NCBI GenBank assembly: GCA_025363715.1
Contig: JANYLR010000082.1
Coordinates: forward strand, 26,330 to 90,329
DNA: 64,000 bases
Direction of reading: 5' to 3'
DNA from: Holophagaceae bacterium
GTDB taxonomy: Bacteria; Acidobacteriota; Holophagae; Holophagales; Holophagaceae
The notes below the pieces were generated by a model. It worked only from the letters and a program-made list of their open reading frames with translations. It was not told the origin of the DNA and searched no databases. Every line of letters begins with the position of its first letter. Within the stretch, counting starts at the first letter, position 1. Positions 18,324 to 27,144 of the stretch are shown here, in pieces. Position numbers and translations under genes: made by a program.

Positions 18324-19319
18324 ATGAACCCCTTCGATTCCCTCGGTCTCCGCCACGATGGCCGCACGCTCTGGGTGCTTGACCAGACGCAGCTGCCGGA
18401 CGCGGAGGTGTGGCTGGACGGCAGTGATCCATCGGCCATGATTGCCATGATCAAGCGGCTGGCGGTGCGTGGCGCGCCCCTCATTGGCGTGGCGGCGGCG
18501 GCCAGCCTGGCCACCTTCGCCCAGCGCGGCGCCAGCGCCGGCGAGTACGCCGCCGCCTGCGGGGTCCTGCGGGCAGCTCGGCCCACGGCCGTGAACCTCA
18601 TGTGGGCCATGGATCGCATGAAGGGCGCGACGGATCCGGTGGCCGAGGCCCAGGCCATCTTCGAGGAGGATGTACGGCTCTGCGAGGGCATGGCCCGGCA
18701 TGGCGCCGAGCTTATCCAGGATGGCGAAGGGCTGCTCACCCACTGCAACACCGGCGGTCTGGCCACTGCGGGCATCGGCACGGCTCTGGGCGTCATCCGC
18801 CGCGCCCACGAGCAGGGCAAGCGCATCCATGTCTACGCCGATGAGACCCGGCCCCTGCTGCAGGGCGGGCGGCTCACGGCCTGGGAACTGAAGAAGCTGG
18901 GCATTCCAGCGACCCTGATCACCGACAGCATGGCGGCCCTGCTGCTGCGGGATGGCAAGGTGCAGCGGGTGCTGGTGGGTTCCGATCGAGTGGCCGCCAA
19001 CGGCGATTTCGCCAACAAGGTGGGGACCTACGGACTCGCCGTGCAGGCGCGGCACCACGGCGTGCCCTTCCACCCCGTGGCGCCCTTCTCCACGGTGGAT
19101 CTGGCCTGCCCCAACGGTGCTGCCATCCCCATCGAGGAGCGTGACCAGGCTGAAGTGCGCGGCTATGGCACCCTGCGCTGGGCACCCACTGACACGCCCA
19201 CCTGGAACCCGAGCTTTGATGTCACCCCCGTGGAACTCGTCACCAGCCTCGTGCTGGATCGGGGTGTATTCAATGCTGCGGAGCTTCTATCTGGCGCGCT
19301 ATCGCAACGATTGCCGTGA
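18324..19319 (+). CDS. mtnA: S-methyl-5-thioribose-1-phosphate isomerase
   Basis: A 331-residue MtnA. It has the family motifs VRGAPLIG, THCNTGGLAT with catalytic Cys141, ADETRPLLQG and GSDRVAANGD with catalytic Asp221, and ends with NPSFDVTP. It isomerises methylthioribose-1-phosphate, and in many bacteria 5-deoxyribose-1-phosphate, to the ribulose form, which the aldolase next door would use. The element A hairpin lies between the two genes. Length is normal for the family. Confidence 0.95.
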   Translation: MNPFDSLGLRHDGRTLWVLDQTQLPDAEVWLDGSDPSAMIAMIKRLAVRGAPLIGVAAAASLATFAQRGASAGEYAAACGVLRAARPTAVNLMWAMDRMKGATDPVAEAQAIFEEDVRLCEGMARHGAELIQDGEGLLTHCNTGGLATAGIGTALGVIRRAHEQGKRIHVYADETRPLLQGGRLTAWELKKLGIPATLITDSMAALLLRDGKVQRVLVGSDRVAANGDFANKVGTYGLAVQARHHGVPFHPVAPFSTVDLACPNGAAIPIEERDQAEVRGYGTLRWAPTDTPTWNPSFDVTPVELVTSLVLDRGVFNAAELLSGALSQRLP

Positions 19320-19328
19320 ATCAGCCTC

Positions 19329-19706
19329 TCACTGTCCCCGCCCGCTCAGGGCCTGCAAGCCCACGCCAACGACGATGACGCCGAGAGCCACCCAGCGCAT
19401 GGGGGTCATGGCCTCGCCGAGGAAGGCCCGGGCCATCAGGGCATTGGCGATGAAGCCCAGCGCCAGAAAGGGGTAGGCGTAGTTCACCTGCACCATGGAC
19501 AGGGCGCCCAGCCACACGATCACGCTCACGGCGTAACAGGCCAGGCCTGCGATCACCCAAGGTTCGAGCATGAGGCGGAAGAGGGGGCCAGCGGCCAGTT
19601 GCATGCCCCCGGCCGCCTGCAGGCCCTTCTTCAGGCAGATCTGGGCCGCGGCATTGAGGAGTACGCCCAGCACGATGAGGGGAATAGCTTTCAGGTTGGG
19701 GCTCAA
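19329..19706 (-). CDS. Small EamA/SMR-type transporter (ArnE-like flippase subunit)
   Basis: A 125-residue protein with four membrane helices and the SMR-like segments NAAAQICLKKG and NYAYPFLALGF. Stand-alone four-helix EamA/SMR proteins of this kind include ArnE and ArnF, which flip aminoarabinose-lipid. An ArnT-like transferase and an ArnA-decarboxylase-like gene are close by on the same strand, which supports that reading. The start is TTG, supported by GGAGG at correct spacing; no ATG is available. Substrate is inference. Confidence 0.75.
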   Translation of the reverse strand: MSPNLKAIPLIVLGVLLNAAAQICLKKGLQAAGGMQLAAGPLFRLMLEPWVIAGLACYAVSVIVWLGALSMVQVNYAYPFLALGFIANALMARAFLGEAMTPMRWVALGVIVVGVGLQALSGRGQ

Positions 19707-19907
19707 GGGGCCTCCACGGGAGTCGGTCGTTTCTTCAACAGCAGGGTCTCATCCCCGCCCGTGGGCTCGGTCAACGGCAACGGCGCAGGGGTCGTGGACC
19801 AGTCCGCCAGGCTTGAGCGGATGGGCGTCTGAAGCTGGGTGGAGGATTCCTTCATCCCCCATCTTCCCCTGGAACAGGTGACCTCGCCCAGCGCGATAGA
19901 ATGGGTC

Positions 19908-20189
19908 ATGATTCCCGTCCTCTTCAGCCTCTGCCTCCTCACCAGCCCCTCGGGCAACGCAGGCGCAGCCCGCGATCTGGGATCCGTGACCGTAGATGGG
20001 GTCAAAGAAGACCTCAAACAGGCGGGCAAGGAAATCGGCCGAGGCGTCAAGAAGGGCGCCAAGGCCGTGGGCCACGCGGCCAAGGAAGGGGGCCAGGCCG
20101 TGGGCCGCGGTGCCAAGACTGCCGGCAAGGGCATCGCCAAGGGCGGTAAAGAGGCGGGGCGTGGGGTGAAAGAGGCCGTGAAGAAATAG
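19908..20189 (+). CDS. Small secreted Lys/Gly/Ala-rich repeat protein
   Basis: A 93-residue protein: a short signal peptide (1-20), then a basic repetitive region (about 35-93) of amphipathic units such as GKEIGRGVKKGAK, AVGHAAKEGGQ and GKGIAKGGKEAGR, roughly 11 residues long. Such 11-residue repeats resemble group 3 LEA-type proteins, but the high glycine and net positive charge are unusual. It is inserted on the opposite strand between the ArnE-like and ArnT-like genes. The ATG at 19908 is preferred for the signal peptide; an in-frame start exists at 19839. No ribosome-binding site is clear. The 200 bases upstream to 19707 hold no other supported gene. Confidence 0.6.
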   Translation: MIPVLFSLCLLTSPSGNAGAARDLGSVTVDGVKEDLKQAGKEIGRGVKKGAKAVGHAAKEGGQAVGRGAKTAGKGIAKGGKEAGRGVKEAVKK

Positions 20190-20201
20190 CCAGCCCGGCG
20201 C

Positions 20202-21866
20202 TCACTTCCTCCGTGCCACCACGGCCGATGGGTTCCGGGCCACTTCCTCCCAGCGCCCCCGCTCTTCTGGGCTCAGCTCCTTCCAGTTGGAGGTCTTCGC
20301 CAGCATCAGGACCGGCCGCGATGGATCCTGGGCTTTCATACGGTCGGCCATGGCGCCGAGGGCCTCGGTGTCCTCGTCGAACCAGCGGGATCGATCCGGC
20401 AGCCGGTCGCGACCATAGGCCAGCTCGCCCGTGCCCGCCACCACCACGACCCGGGTCCGGGCATAGAAGGGCAGTCCCTGAAAATAGTTGCCGTAGCTGA
20501 TCCACTGGGCGTTGGCCGGGCTCCTGCGCAACAGCTCCGCCATGGACTTGCCCGGTCCCGCGGTCGCCTGCGCGGCTAGCACCAGCGCCCAGAGGGCTGC
20601 GCCGAAGGCCACCACGAGTCGGACCGGGCTAAGCCCCTTCGGGCGCTGGGCCCAGAGGCCCAATCCGGCGAAGGCGCCACCCAGGGCCAGGATCCAGCCG
20701 AATCCAGGCAGGTCCTTGAGAAACAAGAAACCACTCAGCAGGAAGAGGCCCCCCAAGAGGATCAATTCCCAGCCCATGCGGCGCAGCGCCAGGCCTTCCT
20801 CCCCATCCCGCTCGAAGGTGCAGGCCAGGGCGGCCAGGGGCACGATGGCGGGGAGAATATAAGGCGGCAGCTTGGAGCCGGAGAGGCTGAAGAAGGCCAA
20901 GGGCCAGAGGAAGGTGAGCACCGTGGTGCCAATGGTCCACCGGGCCAAGTGGTCCTGGCTCTGGGGCCCCCTTCCCCGCAGGAAGGTCCAGGTGCGGCGC
21001 AGGCCCACCACCGTGGCGGATAGCCAGGGCAGCAGTCCGAGAGCCAGGATCCCGATGAAGTAGAGCTTGTCGAGCAGCCAGTTGCTGGAGCCCTGTCGGG
21101 CGTGCTCATGGGTGAGGAAGCGCGTGAAGTGCTCGTGGATGAAAAAGAACTGGGCATGGCCCGGATTGGCCCGGTTCACCGCCCAGAACCAGGGCACTAC
21201 CAGGATCAGGTAGAGCAGCCAGCCGAGGGGGTCCAGGGCCGTGCGCAGCACCGCCCCCCGCAGCCCCGCATCCCGCCAGGCGAAGGCCAGGGAGAACAAT
21301 AGGATGCCGCCTGTGAGGATCACCTCGGCCAGCCCCTTGGTGAGCATGGCGCCAGCCAGGAGGAAAAAAGTGAGGAGGGTCCAGGCCAGGGAGGCTGATC
21401 CTTCCCGTCGCCGGACGACGGCTTCCACAAAGGCGGCGATGGCCGCCACCAGGAAGGCGCTGAAGAGGGCATCCAGCGTGAGCAGCTGGCCCACCAGGAA
21501 GGCCAGCAGGCCCGTGGCGGCCATGAAGGGCGCCCACAGGGGCTCCCGGGCACCGAGGCGCTTGGCCAGCCGCCAGGCCGCCCAGATCATGAGCCCCGAG
21601 GCCAGCGCCAGGGGCAGCCGGGCCGCAGCCCCGTTCAGGCCGAAGAACTTCATGCTGAGGGCCGAAAGCCAGTACTGCAGAGGTGGTTTCTCGAAGTAGA
21701 GCACCCCGTTCAGGTGCGGCGTCAGCCAGTCGCCGGTGGCCAGCATCTCCCGGGGGATCTCCGCATAGCGGGCCTCGTCCGGCTCCCATAGCGGGCGCAC
21801 CAGCAGGGGGAGCAGACCGAGAAAAAACCAGAGGGCCAGGAGGGTGGAGCGTTCGCGGCGCGTCAT
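20202..21866 (-). CDS. ArnT-like lipid-dependent glycosyltransferase (GT-C fold)
   Basis: A 554-residue multi-membrane glycosyltransferase of the ArnT/PMT superfamily. The first periplasmic loop has EPDEARYAEIPREML with the catalytic Asp-Glu pair, followed by GDWLTPHLNG and FEKPPLQYWL, the ArnT hallmark. About twelve hydrophobic helices and a smaller C-terminal periplasmic domain follow. These enzymes move a sugar from a polyprenyl phosphate onto lipid A or other acceptors in the outer leaflet of the inner membrane. I start at the ATG at 21866; a GTG 12 codons upstream is possible. Neighbouring ArnE-like and ArnA-like genes support a shared pathway. Donor sugar is unknown. Confidence 0.88.
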   Translation of the reverse strand: MTRRERSTLLALWFFLGLLPLLVRPLWEPDEARYAEIPREMLATGDWLTPHLNGVLYFEKPPLQYWLSALSMKFFGLNGAAARLPLALASGLMIWAAWRLAKRLGAREPLWAPFMAATGLLAFLVGQLLTLDALFSAFLVAAIAAFVEAVVRRREGSASLAWTLLTFFLLAGAMLTKGLAEVILTGGILLFSLAFAWRDAGLRGAVLRTALDPLGWLLYLILVVPWFWAVNRANPGHAQFFFIHEHFTRFLTHEHARQGSSNWLLDKLYFIGILALGLLPWLSATVVGLRRTWTFLRGRGPQSQDHLARWTIGTTVLTFLWPLAFFSLSGSKLPPYILPAIVPLAALACTFERDGEEGLALRRMGWELILLGGLFLLSGFLFLKDLPGFGWILALGGAFAGLGLWAQRPKGLSPVRLVVAFGAALWALVLAAQATAGPGKSMAELLRRSPANAQWISYGNYFQGLPFYARTRVVVVAGTGELAYGRDRLPDRSRWFDEDTEALGAMADRMKAQDPSRPVLMLAKTSNWKELSPEERGRWEEVARNPSAVVARRK

Positions 21867-21983
21867 GAGGTAATGGTCATCCAAAAGAAAAAGATTCACC
21901 ACTAAGACAGGAAATATCCCTTTGTCTCGCGTATTCGTGAAGCGGATACCGAGAAGACCACGAAGAATGAAATGCTTTTCTAT

Positions 21984-22036
21984 CTCAGCGCGGCTTCACA
22001 ACCGCGGTGTGGGTCGAGGTCAAGTGCCGCGCTGAG
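21984..22036. terminator. Hairpin downstream of the ArnA-like gene
   Basis: Perfect 11-base arms CTCAGCGCGGC (21984-21994) and its complement (22026-22036) enclose 31 bases. It lies just after the stop of the minus-strand decarboxylase gene. No U tract follows, so the terminator role is tentative. Confidence 0.45.
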
Positions 22037-22047
22037 CAAATCGGGTC

Positions 22048-23100
22048 CTAGCCCTCCGTCTCCACCACCTTCTCCTGCGCCTTGTGCTCCTCCACGAAGA
22101 AGTCGAGGGTCTTCTTCAGGGAATCCTGCATGGAGACCTTGGGCTGGAAACCGAAGGTCGACCGCATGCGCTTGATGCTGGGGGTGCGGCGGGCCACGTC
22201 CTGGTAGCCCTTGCCATAGAATTCGCCGCTGCCGGTCTCCACCATGCGGCCCTCGGGGATGCCGCGCTCGATGCGGAAGGGATGGTTCTTCCAGATGGCG
22301 ATCATCTGTTCGGCAATCTCCCGCACGCTGAAGTCGTTCGCAGGATTGCCGATGTTGAAGATCCCCCCATCGGCCTTGCCACCCTCGTTGCGGAGGATGG
22401 CCATGAGGCCGTCCATGGCGTCGCTCACGTCGCAGAAACAGCGGTGCGCATGGCCGCCGTCCACCAGGTTCAGGGGCTCGCCATTGAACAGGTTCCAGCT
22501 GAACTGGGTCACCAGGCGGCTGCTGCCCTCCTTGGCGGTGTTCAGGCTGTCGAGCTTGGGGCCCATCCAGTTGAAGGGGCGGAACAGCGTAAACTTCAGG
22601 CCCTGCTGGAAGCCGTAGGCCCAGATCACGCGGTCGAGCAGCTGCTTGCTCGTGCTGTAGATCCAGCGGTTCATGGGGATGGGGCCGGTCACCAGGGGCG
22701 ACTCGTGTTCATCGAATTCCTCGTCGGGGCACATGCCGTAGACCTCGGATGTGCTGGGGAAGATCACCCGCTTCTTGTACTTCACGCACTGGCGGACCAC
22801 CCGGAGGTTCTCCTCGAAGTCCAGCTCGAAGACCCGCAGGGGATCGGTCACGTAGATCTTCGGCGTGGCGATGGCCACCAGGGGCAGCACCACGTCGCAC
22901 TTCTTGATGTGGTACTCGATCCATTCCTTGGAAATGGTCACGTCGCCCTCCACGAAGTGGAAGCGGGGATTGGCCATGTGCTCGGAGACCTTGTGGGCGC
23001 CAAGGTCCAGTCCGTAGACCTCCCATTCCGTGTCCTGCATGATGCGGTCCACCAGATGGGATCCGATGAATCCGTTGACACCGAGAATGAGGACTTTCAC
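22048..23100 (-). CDS. ArnA-type UDP-glucuronate decarboxylase/dehydrogenase, single domain
   Basis: A 350-residue extended short-chain dehydrogenase, with GVNGFIG nucleotide loop (7-13), Ser118-Glu119 in STSEVYG and the Tyr148-Lys152 pair in YSTSK. The stretches RPFNWMGPKLDSLN and GKGYQDVARRTPSIK match the C-terminal half of ArnA. That domain oxidises and decarboxylates UDP-glucuronate to UDP-4-keto-pentose. The N-terminal formyltransferase half of ArnA is missing, and no arnB, arnC or arnD is in the window. The start is GTG behind AAGGAG. It may supply a 4-keto-pentose, xylose or aminoarabinose precursor to the ArnT-like enzyme. Confidence 0.9.
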   Translation of the reverse strand: MKVLILGVNGFIGSHLVDRIMQDTEWEVYGLDLGAHKVSEHMANPRFHFVEGDVTISKEWIEYHIKKCDVVLPLVAIATPKIYVTDPLRVFELDFEENLRVVRQCVKYKKRVIFPSTSEVYGMCPDEEFDEHESPLVTGPIPMNRWIYSTSKQLLDRVIWAYGFQQGLKFTLFRPFNWMGPKLDSLNTAKEGSSRLVTQFSWNLFNGEPLNLVDGGHAHRCFCDVSDAMDGLMAILRNEGGKADGGIFNIGNPANDFSVREIAEQMIAIWKNHPFRIERGIPEGRMVETGSGEFYGKGYQDVARRTPSIKRMRSTFGFQPKVSMQDSLKKTLDFFVEEHKAQEKVVETEG

Positions 23101-23160
23101 AGGGGCTCCTTGCGCAAACGAATCAGTCTAACCGCTTTGCCTCTTCGGGTCGCCGGAAGA

Positions 23161-24063
23161 TCAACGAAGCCACCCCTTCCGGCGGAACCAAAGCCAGATG
23201 GCCAGGGCCGTGAGGACCATGGCCGAGATGACGAGGGGATACCCCAGCCGGTGCTCCAGTTCAGGCATGCGCTTGAAGTTCATGCCGTACACCCCGGCGA
23301 TGAACGTGAGCGGCAAAAAGAAAGCGCTGAAGATGGTGAGCACTCGCATGACCTCGTTGGTGCGTTGGCTGGCGAGGTTGATCTCCAGATTCATCAGGTG
23401 GGTGGCGCCTTCCAGTAACTCATCGGCCCAGGTCTGGAGGCGGTCCGCCTCCTCCACCACGTCCGCCAGCAGGCCCTGGTCATCCCGGGCATGTTCCTTG
23501 AGGTGCCTCAGCGCGGTGGTGATGTGGGCCAGGGTCCGCTTGATGACTGCGCAGCGTCGCTTGAGCCCGTAGACCTGTTTGATGCCCAGGTGGGGGATTC
23601 TGCGGCTGAACAGGGCTGCCTCGATGTGGTCGAGCTTGTCTTCGCTTTCCCGGAGGGGCTCATCAAACGACTGGACGGCTCCGGCGCACAGGACCAGGGC
23701 CAGCTGCTCCGGCCGGAGGGCCGTCCCCGCGGCGACCTGTTGGGCCGCCTGATGGAAGAAGGGCTGCTCCCGGCGACGGACCGTGATGAGGACCCCCTCC
23801 ATCATCAACACCACCAGGCGCCGGGTCATGGCCTGGATGGTGTCGCCGCGTTTGGCCACCTCGTCGTAGGCCCGCAGGATCAGCAGCTGCTGGCCCGGCA
23901 GCCGCTCGAACTTGGGCAGGTGGGGCTGGTTGAGGAAGTCCCGCACCACGGCCGGATGCAGGCCGTAGCGCCCGGCCACCTCGGCCATCTCGTCCTCGGT
24001 GGGATCCACCAGATCCACCCAGGAGAAGGTGGAGCCCTCGGGCAGCGGCAGGTTCCTGAGCAT
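23161..24063 (-). CDS. corA: CorA family magnesium/cobalt transporter
   Basis: A 300-residue CorA-type channel: a large N-terminal cytoplasmic domain with a long helix (about 120-240), two C-terminal transmembrane helices and the selectivity motif YGMNF between them. The C-terminus is basic (RRKGWLR). It carries divalent cations across the inner membrane. Its ATG overlaps the stop of the upstream dehydrogenase gene as TGATG, so the two are probably translated together. Confidence 0.92.
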   Translation of the reverse strand: MLRNLPLPEGSTFSWVDLVDPTEDEMAEVAGRYGLHPAVVRDFLNQPHLPKFERLPGQQLLILRAYDEVAKRGDTIQAMTRRLVVLMMEGVLITVRRREQPFFHQAAQQVAAGTALRPEQLALVLCAGAVQSFDEPLRESEDKLDHIEAALFSRRIPHLGIKQVYGLKRRCAVIKRTLAHITTALRHLKEHARDDQGLLADVVEEADRLQTWADELLEGATHLMNLEINLASQRTNEVMRVLTIFSAFFLPLTFIAGVYGMNFKRMPELEHRLGYPLVISAMVLTALAIWLWFRRKGWLR

Positions 24064-25127
24064 CAGGACATCCCGCAGACGACCTTGCCAAAGCCGGTTC
24101 CGGCTTCGAGGTGGCGCTGGGCTTCGGGGTATTCAAATAGATCGAAGATCCGGTCGACGACCGGGCGGAAAGGCGGATTGGTGGGGTTCTTCTGGATGAG
24201 CGAGAGCAGGGTCCAGAGGTGTTCCCGGCGGCCCATGTACGAGCCGCGGATCTGGATCTGCTTGGCGAAGAGGGCCTGCAGGTTGAAGGGCGTTTCAGGC
24301 CCCGTGGTGGCGCCGCAGGTGACGATGCGGCCCCCGCGTGAGCAGACGGCCATGCTGGTGGGCCAGGTGGCGGCGCCGGTGTGCTCGAAGACCACGTCCA
24401 CGCCCCGCTTGGCCGTCAGCTCGCGCACCTTGGCGGCCAGGGCTTTCATTTCGCCACGCACGATCACATGCTCGGCGCCCAGTTCCCAGCACTTCATGGC
24501 CTTGGCCTCGCTGCCCACCACGGCGATGGCCGTGCCGCCCAGGGCCTTGACCAGCTGGATGGCCGCGCTGCCCACACCGCTGCCGCCGCCCCAGACCAGC
24601 ACGGTCTCTCCGGGACGCAGATTGCACTTGTGGACGAGCATCTCCCAGGCCGTGAGGAAGACCAACGGAAACGCCGCCGCCTGCTCGAAGCTCCAGTTGC
24701 CGGGGATGGGCAGCAGATTCGCGGCGGGCACCAGCACGTGCGTGGCCGCCGTGCCGTCGCACACATGGCCCAGCACGCCGTAGGAAGCGCAAAGCATGTC
24801 ATCGCCCCGCAGGCAGGCCGGACACACACCGCAGCTGAGGCCTGGCGCGATCATCACGCTGCCGCCCGGCTCCACCCCTGGAGGCAGCACCGTGCCTTCG
24901 CCCACGGCCTCCACCACGCCCGCGCCATCGCAGCCCGGCGTGAGTGGCAGCGGCAGAGTGAGGCCGGGAATTCCCTCCGTGGTCCAGAGGTCGAGGCGAT
25001 TCAGGGCCATGGCCTTCAGCTCAAGGCGTACCCAGCCAGGCTTGGGATCCGTGGGCGTGAAGGCCTCCCGCACCGGCGATCCCGCCGGACCATGCTCCAG
25101 AATGCGGAAACGAAACGGCTCGGACAT
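24063..25127 (-). CDS. Zinc-binding alcohol dehydrogenase family protein (MDR)
   Basis: A 354-residue medium-chain dehydrogenase. It has GCDGAGVV, a structural zinc site with four cysteines (SCGVCPACLRGDDMLC), GLGAS-type catalytic-domain elements and a Rossmann motif GGGSGVGSAA. It oxidises or reduces an alcohol or aldehyde with NAD(P). The substrate cannot be told from sequence. AGGAG precedes the ATG. It is coupled to corA downstream. Confidence 0.88.
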   Translation of the reverse strand: MSEPFRFRILEHGPAGSPVREAFTPTDPKPGWVRLELKAMALNRLDLWTTEGIPGLTLPLPLTPGCDGAGVVEAVGEGTVLPPGVEPGGSVMIAPGLSCGVCPACLRGDDMLCASYGVLGHVCDGTAATHVLVPAANLLPIPGNWSFEQAAAFPLVFLTAWEMLVHKCNLRPGETVLVWGGGSGVGSAAIQLVKALGGTAIAVVGSEAKAMKCWELGAEHVIVRGEMKALAAKVRELTAKRGVDVVFEHTGAATWPTSMAVCSRGGRIVTCGATTGPETPFNLQALFAKQIQIRGSYMGRREHLWTLLSLIQKNPTNPPFRPVVDRIFDLFEYPEAQRHLEAGTGFGKVVCGMS

Positions 25128-25457
25128 GGTGACTCCTGATGGATTTATGGAGAATGATCACCGCCAAGACGCCCAGACGCCAAGATTCTTGTGGTTCATC
25201 CGGGAATTCCGGGGTCAGAAAAGCGGAACACAGAGGACACAGAGCGCCGCAGAAGGCACAGAGAAAAGCACTGGTCACGAAAGACCCGGAAGAAAGCTGC
25301 CTCCGGCGGGCCCGCGCGGCGAGGATCCTGGCCCCTTCTATGTCTTCCGTGGAATTCCGTGTCTTCCGTGACCAGCCAATCTTTGGATGCCCAAGAAGAA
25401 TTGCTCGAGGCCGAATGCCAGGTTCTTTTCTTGGCGCCTTGGCGGTGATTTTTTCAT
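25128..25457. repeat. Composite intergenic element with nested inverted repeats (element B)
   Basis: No gene is present. Outer arms are ATCACCGCCAAG (25157-25168) and its perfect complement (25438-25449), each extended by further CGCCAAGA units. Inner arms are 21 bases (25271-25291 and 25355-25375) of the type CTGGTCACGRAAGACMCGGAA, matching at 19 of 21. Between them are tandem ACACAGAGG-type units (25225-25265). Segments 25192-25244 and 25333-25375 have close counterparts in element C at 34500-34666, so this is a dispersed element. Confidence 0.85.
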
Positions 25458-26459
25458 TTACTCCGATTTCAGCGATCGGGTCATCAGCCGCCGCACGGCT
25501 TCCTGGGGGGATTCGCCGTTGAGCAGCTTCTGCACTTCAGCGGCGATGGGAAGTTCCAAACCATGCTCCCGGCCCAGGGCCAGGGCGGCTTCGCAGGTGA
25601 ACATGCCCTCGATGACCTGGCCGCCCAGGGCGTCCCTGGCCGCGTCCACGCTCTGGCCCTTCCCCACCATCTCGCCGAAGGTGCGGTTGCGGCTCTGGGG
25701 CCCGGTGGCCGTGAGCAGCAGGTCGCCCATGCCGGCCAATCCCATGACTGTGGTGGGCTGGCCACCCAGCACCTCGACGAGCCGCGACATCTCCGCCAGG
25801 CCGCGGGTGATGAGGGCGGCGCGGGCGTTGTAGCCCAGGCCCAGGCCATCCACCAAGCCCGCGGCGATGGCCAGCACATTCTTCAGAGCGCCGCAGAGCT
25901 CCGTGCCCACCACATCGCGGCTCAGATAGAGGCGCAGCTTCTCACAGGCCAGCTGGGCCTGCAGGGCCTTGGCGCGCTCATCCGCCACGGTGGCCGGCAG
26001 GGCCAGCACGATGGCAGTGGGCACACCCCGGGAGACCTCATCAGCGAAGGAGGGCCCCGACAGAGCTCCCACGGGCAGGTCCAGCACGCCCGTGAGGGCC
26101 TGGGACAGGGTCTGGTGAGTGCTCTGCAGGATGCCCTTGCTCACATGGATCACCAGCTCGGGACGGTTCGAGGTGCGGGCCAGGAGTCCGCGCCAGGCCT
26201 CGGGCGTCACCTGGGTGGGCATGGCGGAAATCCACAGGGGCGCGGCGAAGGCATCGGTGGGGTCGTCGGATATCGATAGCCCCTCCGGAAACGCGACATC
26301 CTTGAGCCGCAGGTGCCGCCGAGTGGCGGCCATCTGGGCCATTTCCTCGGGGAAGTTCCCCCAGAGCGCCACCTTGGCGCCCTTCCGGGCCCAGGTGATG
26401 GCCAGGGCCGTGCCCCAGGCGCCGGAACCGAAGACGCCGATATCCGCGTGGCTAGCCAT
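25458..26459 (-). CDS. gpsA: NAD(P)H-dependent glycerol-3-phosphate dehydrogenase
   Basis: A 333-residue GpsA. It has the Rossmann loop GSGAWGTALA, SKGI, GPSFADEVSRG, the catalytic lysine in ELCGALKNVLAIAAG and the C-terminal GLAGMGDLLLTATG. It makes sn-glycerol-3-phosphate from dihydroxyacetone phosphate for phospholipid synthesis. AAGGAG precedes the ATG, and the start overlaps the end of plsY by 8 bases, so plsY-gpsA form an operon committing glycerol-phosphate to lipid. Confidence 0.95.
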   Translation of the reverse strand: MASHADIGVFGSGAWGTALAITWARKGAKVALWGNFPEEMAQMAATRRHLRLKDVAFPEGLSISDDPTDAFAAPLWISAMPTQVTPEAWRGLLARTSNRPELVIHVSKGILQSTHQTLSQALTGVLDLPVGALSGPSFADEVSRGVPTAIVLALPATVADERAKALQAQLACEKLRLYLSRDVVGTELCGALKNVLAIAAGLVDGLGLGYNARAALITRGLAEMSRLVEVLGGQPTTVMGLAGMGDLLLTATGPQSRNRTFGEMVGKGQSVDAARDALGGQVIEGMFTCEAALALGREHGLELPIAAEVQKLLNGESPQEAVRRLMTRSLKSE

Positions 26460-27078
26460 GGACCTGCTCCTTCTTCGCGCCCCAGAGCGGCGATTCGGTG
26501 CCCTTCAGGAGACGCCGGATGTTCTCGTGGTGCTTGAAGATGACGATGAGGGAGATGTCGGCCCACAGGAGCAGCACCAGTGGGGTTGCACCCTTCCAGA
26601 GGAGGACCAGAGGCAGGACCAGGGCGGCCATCACGCTGCCCAGGCTCACGTAGCGGAAGGCCAGCAGCAGCAGGATAAACACGCCCAGAGCCGGCAGCAC
26701 CATGGAGGCGCGGAAGGCCAGGGCCACGCCCAGGGCCGTGGCCACGCCCTTGCCACCCTGAAATTTCAGCCAAGGCGTGAACACATGGCCCAGCACGGCG
26801 CAAAGGGCCAGCATGGACAGGGCGGATTCACTTAGCCCCAGCTGCTTCCCGAGAAACACCGGCAGGAAACCCTTGGCGATATCCAGCAGCAGCGTGACGA
26901 TGCCCAGGGCCTTGCCACCCACTCGGCTCACGTTGGTGGCGCCGATGTTGCCACTGCCGTGGGCTCGCACATCCCCCTTGCCCGCCAGCTTCACCAGCAA
27001 AAGGCCGAAGGGGATACTGCCGCACAAAAAAGCGCCAAGGCAGCCGAGAGCCAGGGTGGGGAGCGAAACCGGTGTCAT
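26452..27078 (-). CDS. plsY: Glycerol-3-phosphate acyltransferase PlsY
   Basis: A 208-residue inner-membrane acyltransferase. It contains GSIPFGLLL, the motif GSGNIGATNVSRV and GGKGVATALGV, all characteristic of PlsY, with five hydrophobic helices. It transfers acyl groups from acyl-phosphate to glycerol-3-phosphate, the product of gpsA directly downstream. The pair is the entry point of phospholipid synthesis. Confidence 0.95.
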   Translation of the reverse strand: MTPVSLPTLALGCLGAFLCGSIPFGLLLVKLAGKGDVRAHGSGNIGATNVSRVGGKALGIVTLLLDIAKGFLPVFLGKQLGLSESALSMLALCAVLGHVFTPWLKFQGGKGVATALGVALAFRASMVLPALGVFILLLLAFRYVSLGSVMAALVLPLVLLWKGATPLVLLLWADISLIVIFKHHENIRRLLKGTESPLWGAKKEQVHG

Positions 27079-27144
27079 CCCGGAAGGTTATCAGCACCTG
27101 CCGCACTCCGCAGGGCTGGCCCTGTCTTCCCGGGCCTCCGCAGG

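Noticed and set aside
19703..20140. Minus-strand frame overlapping the secreted repeat protein
   Set aside because: Pro/Ala-rich shadow of the repeat region; the end overlaps the ArnE-like start by chance.
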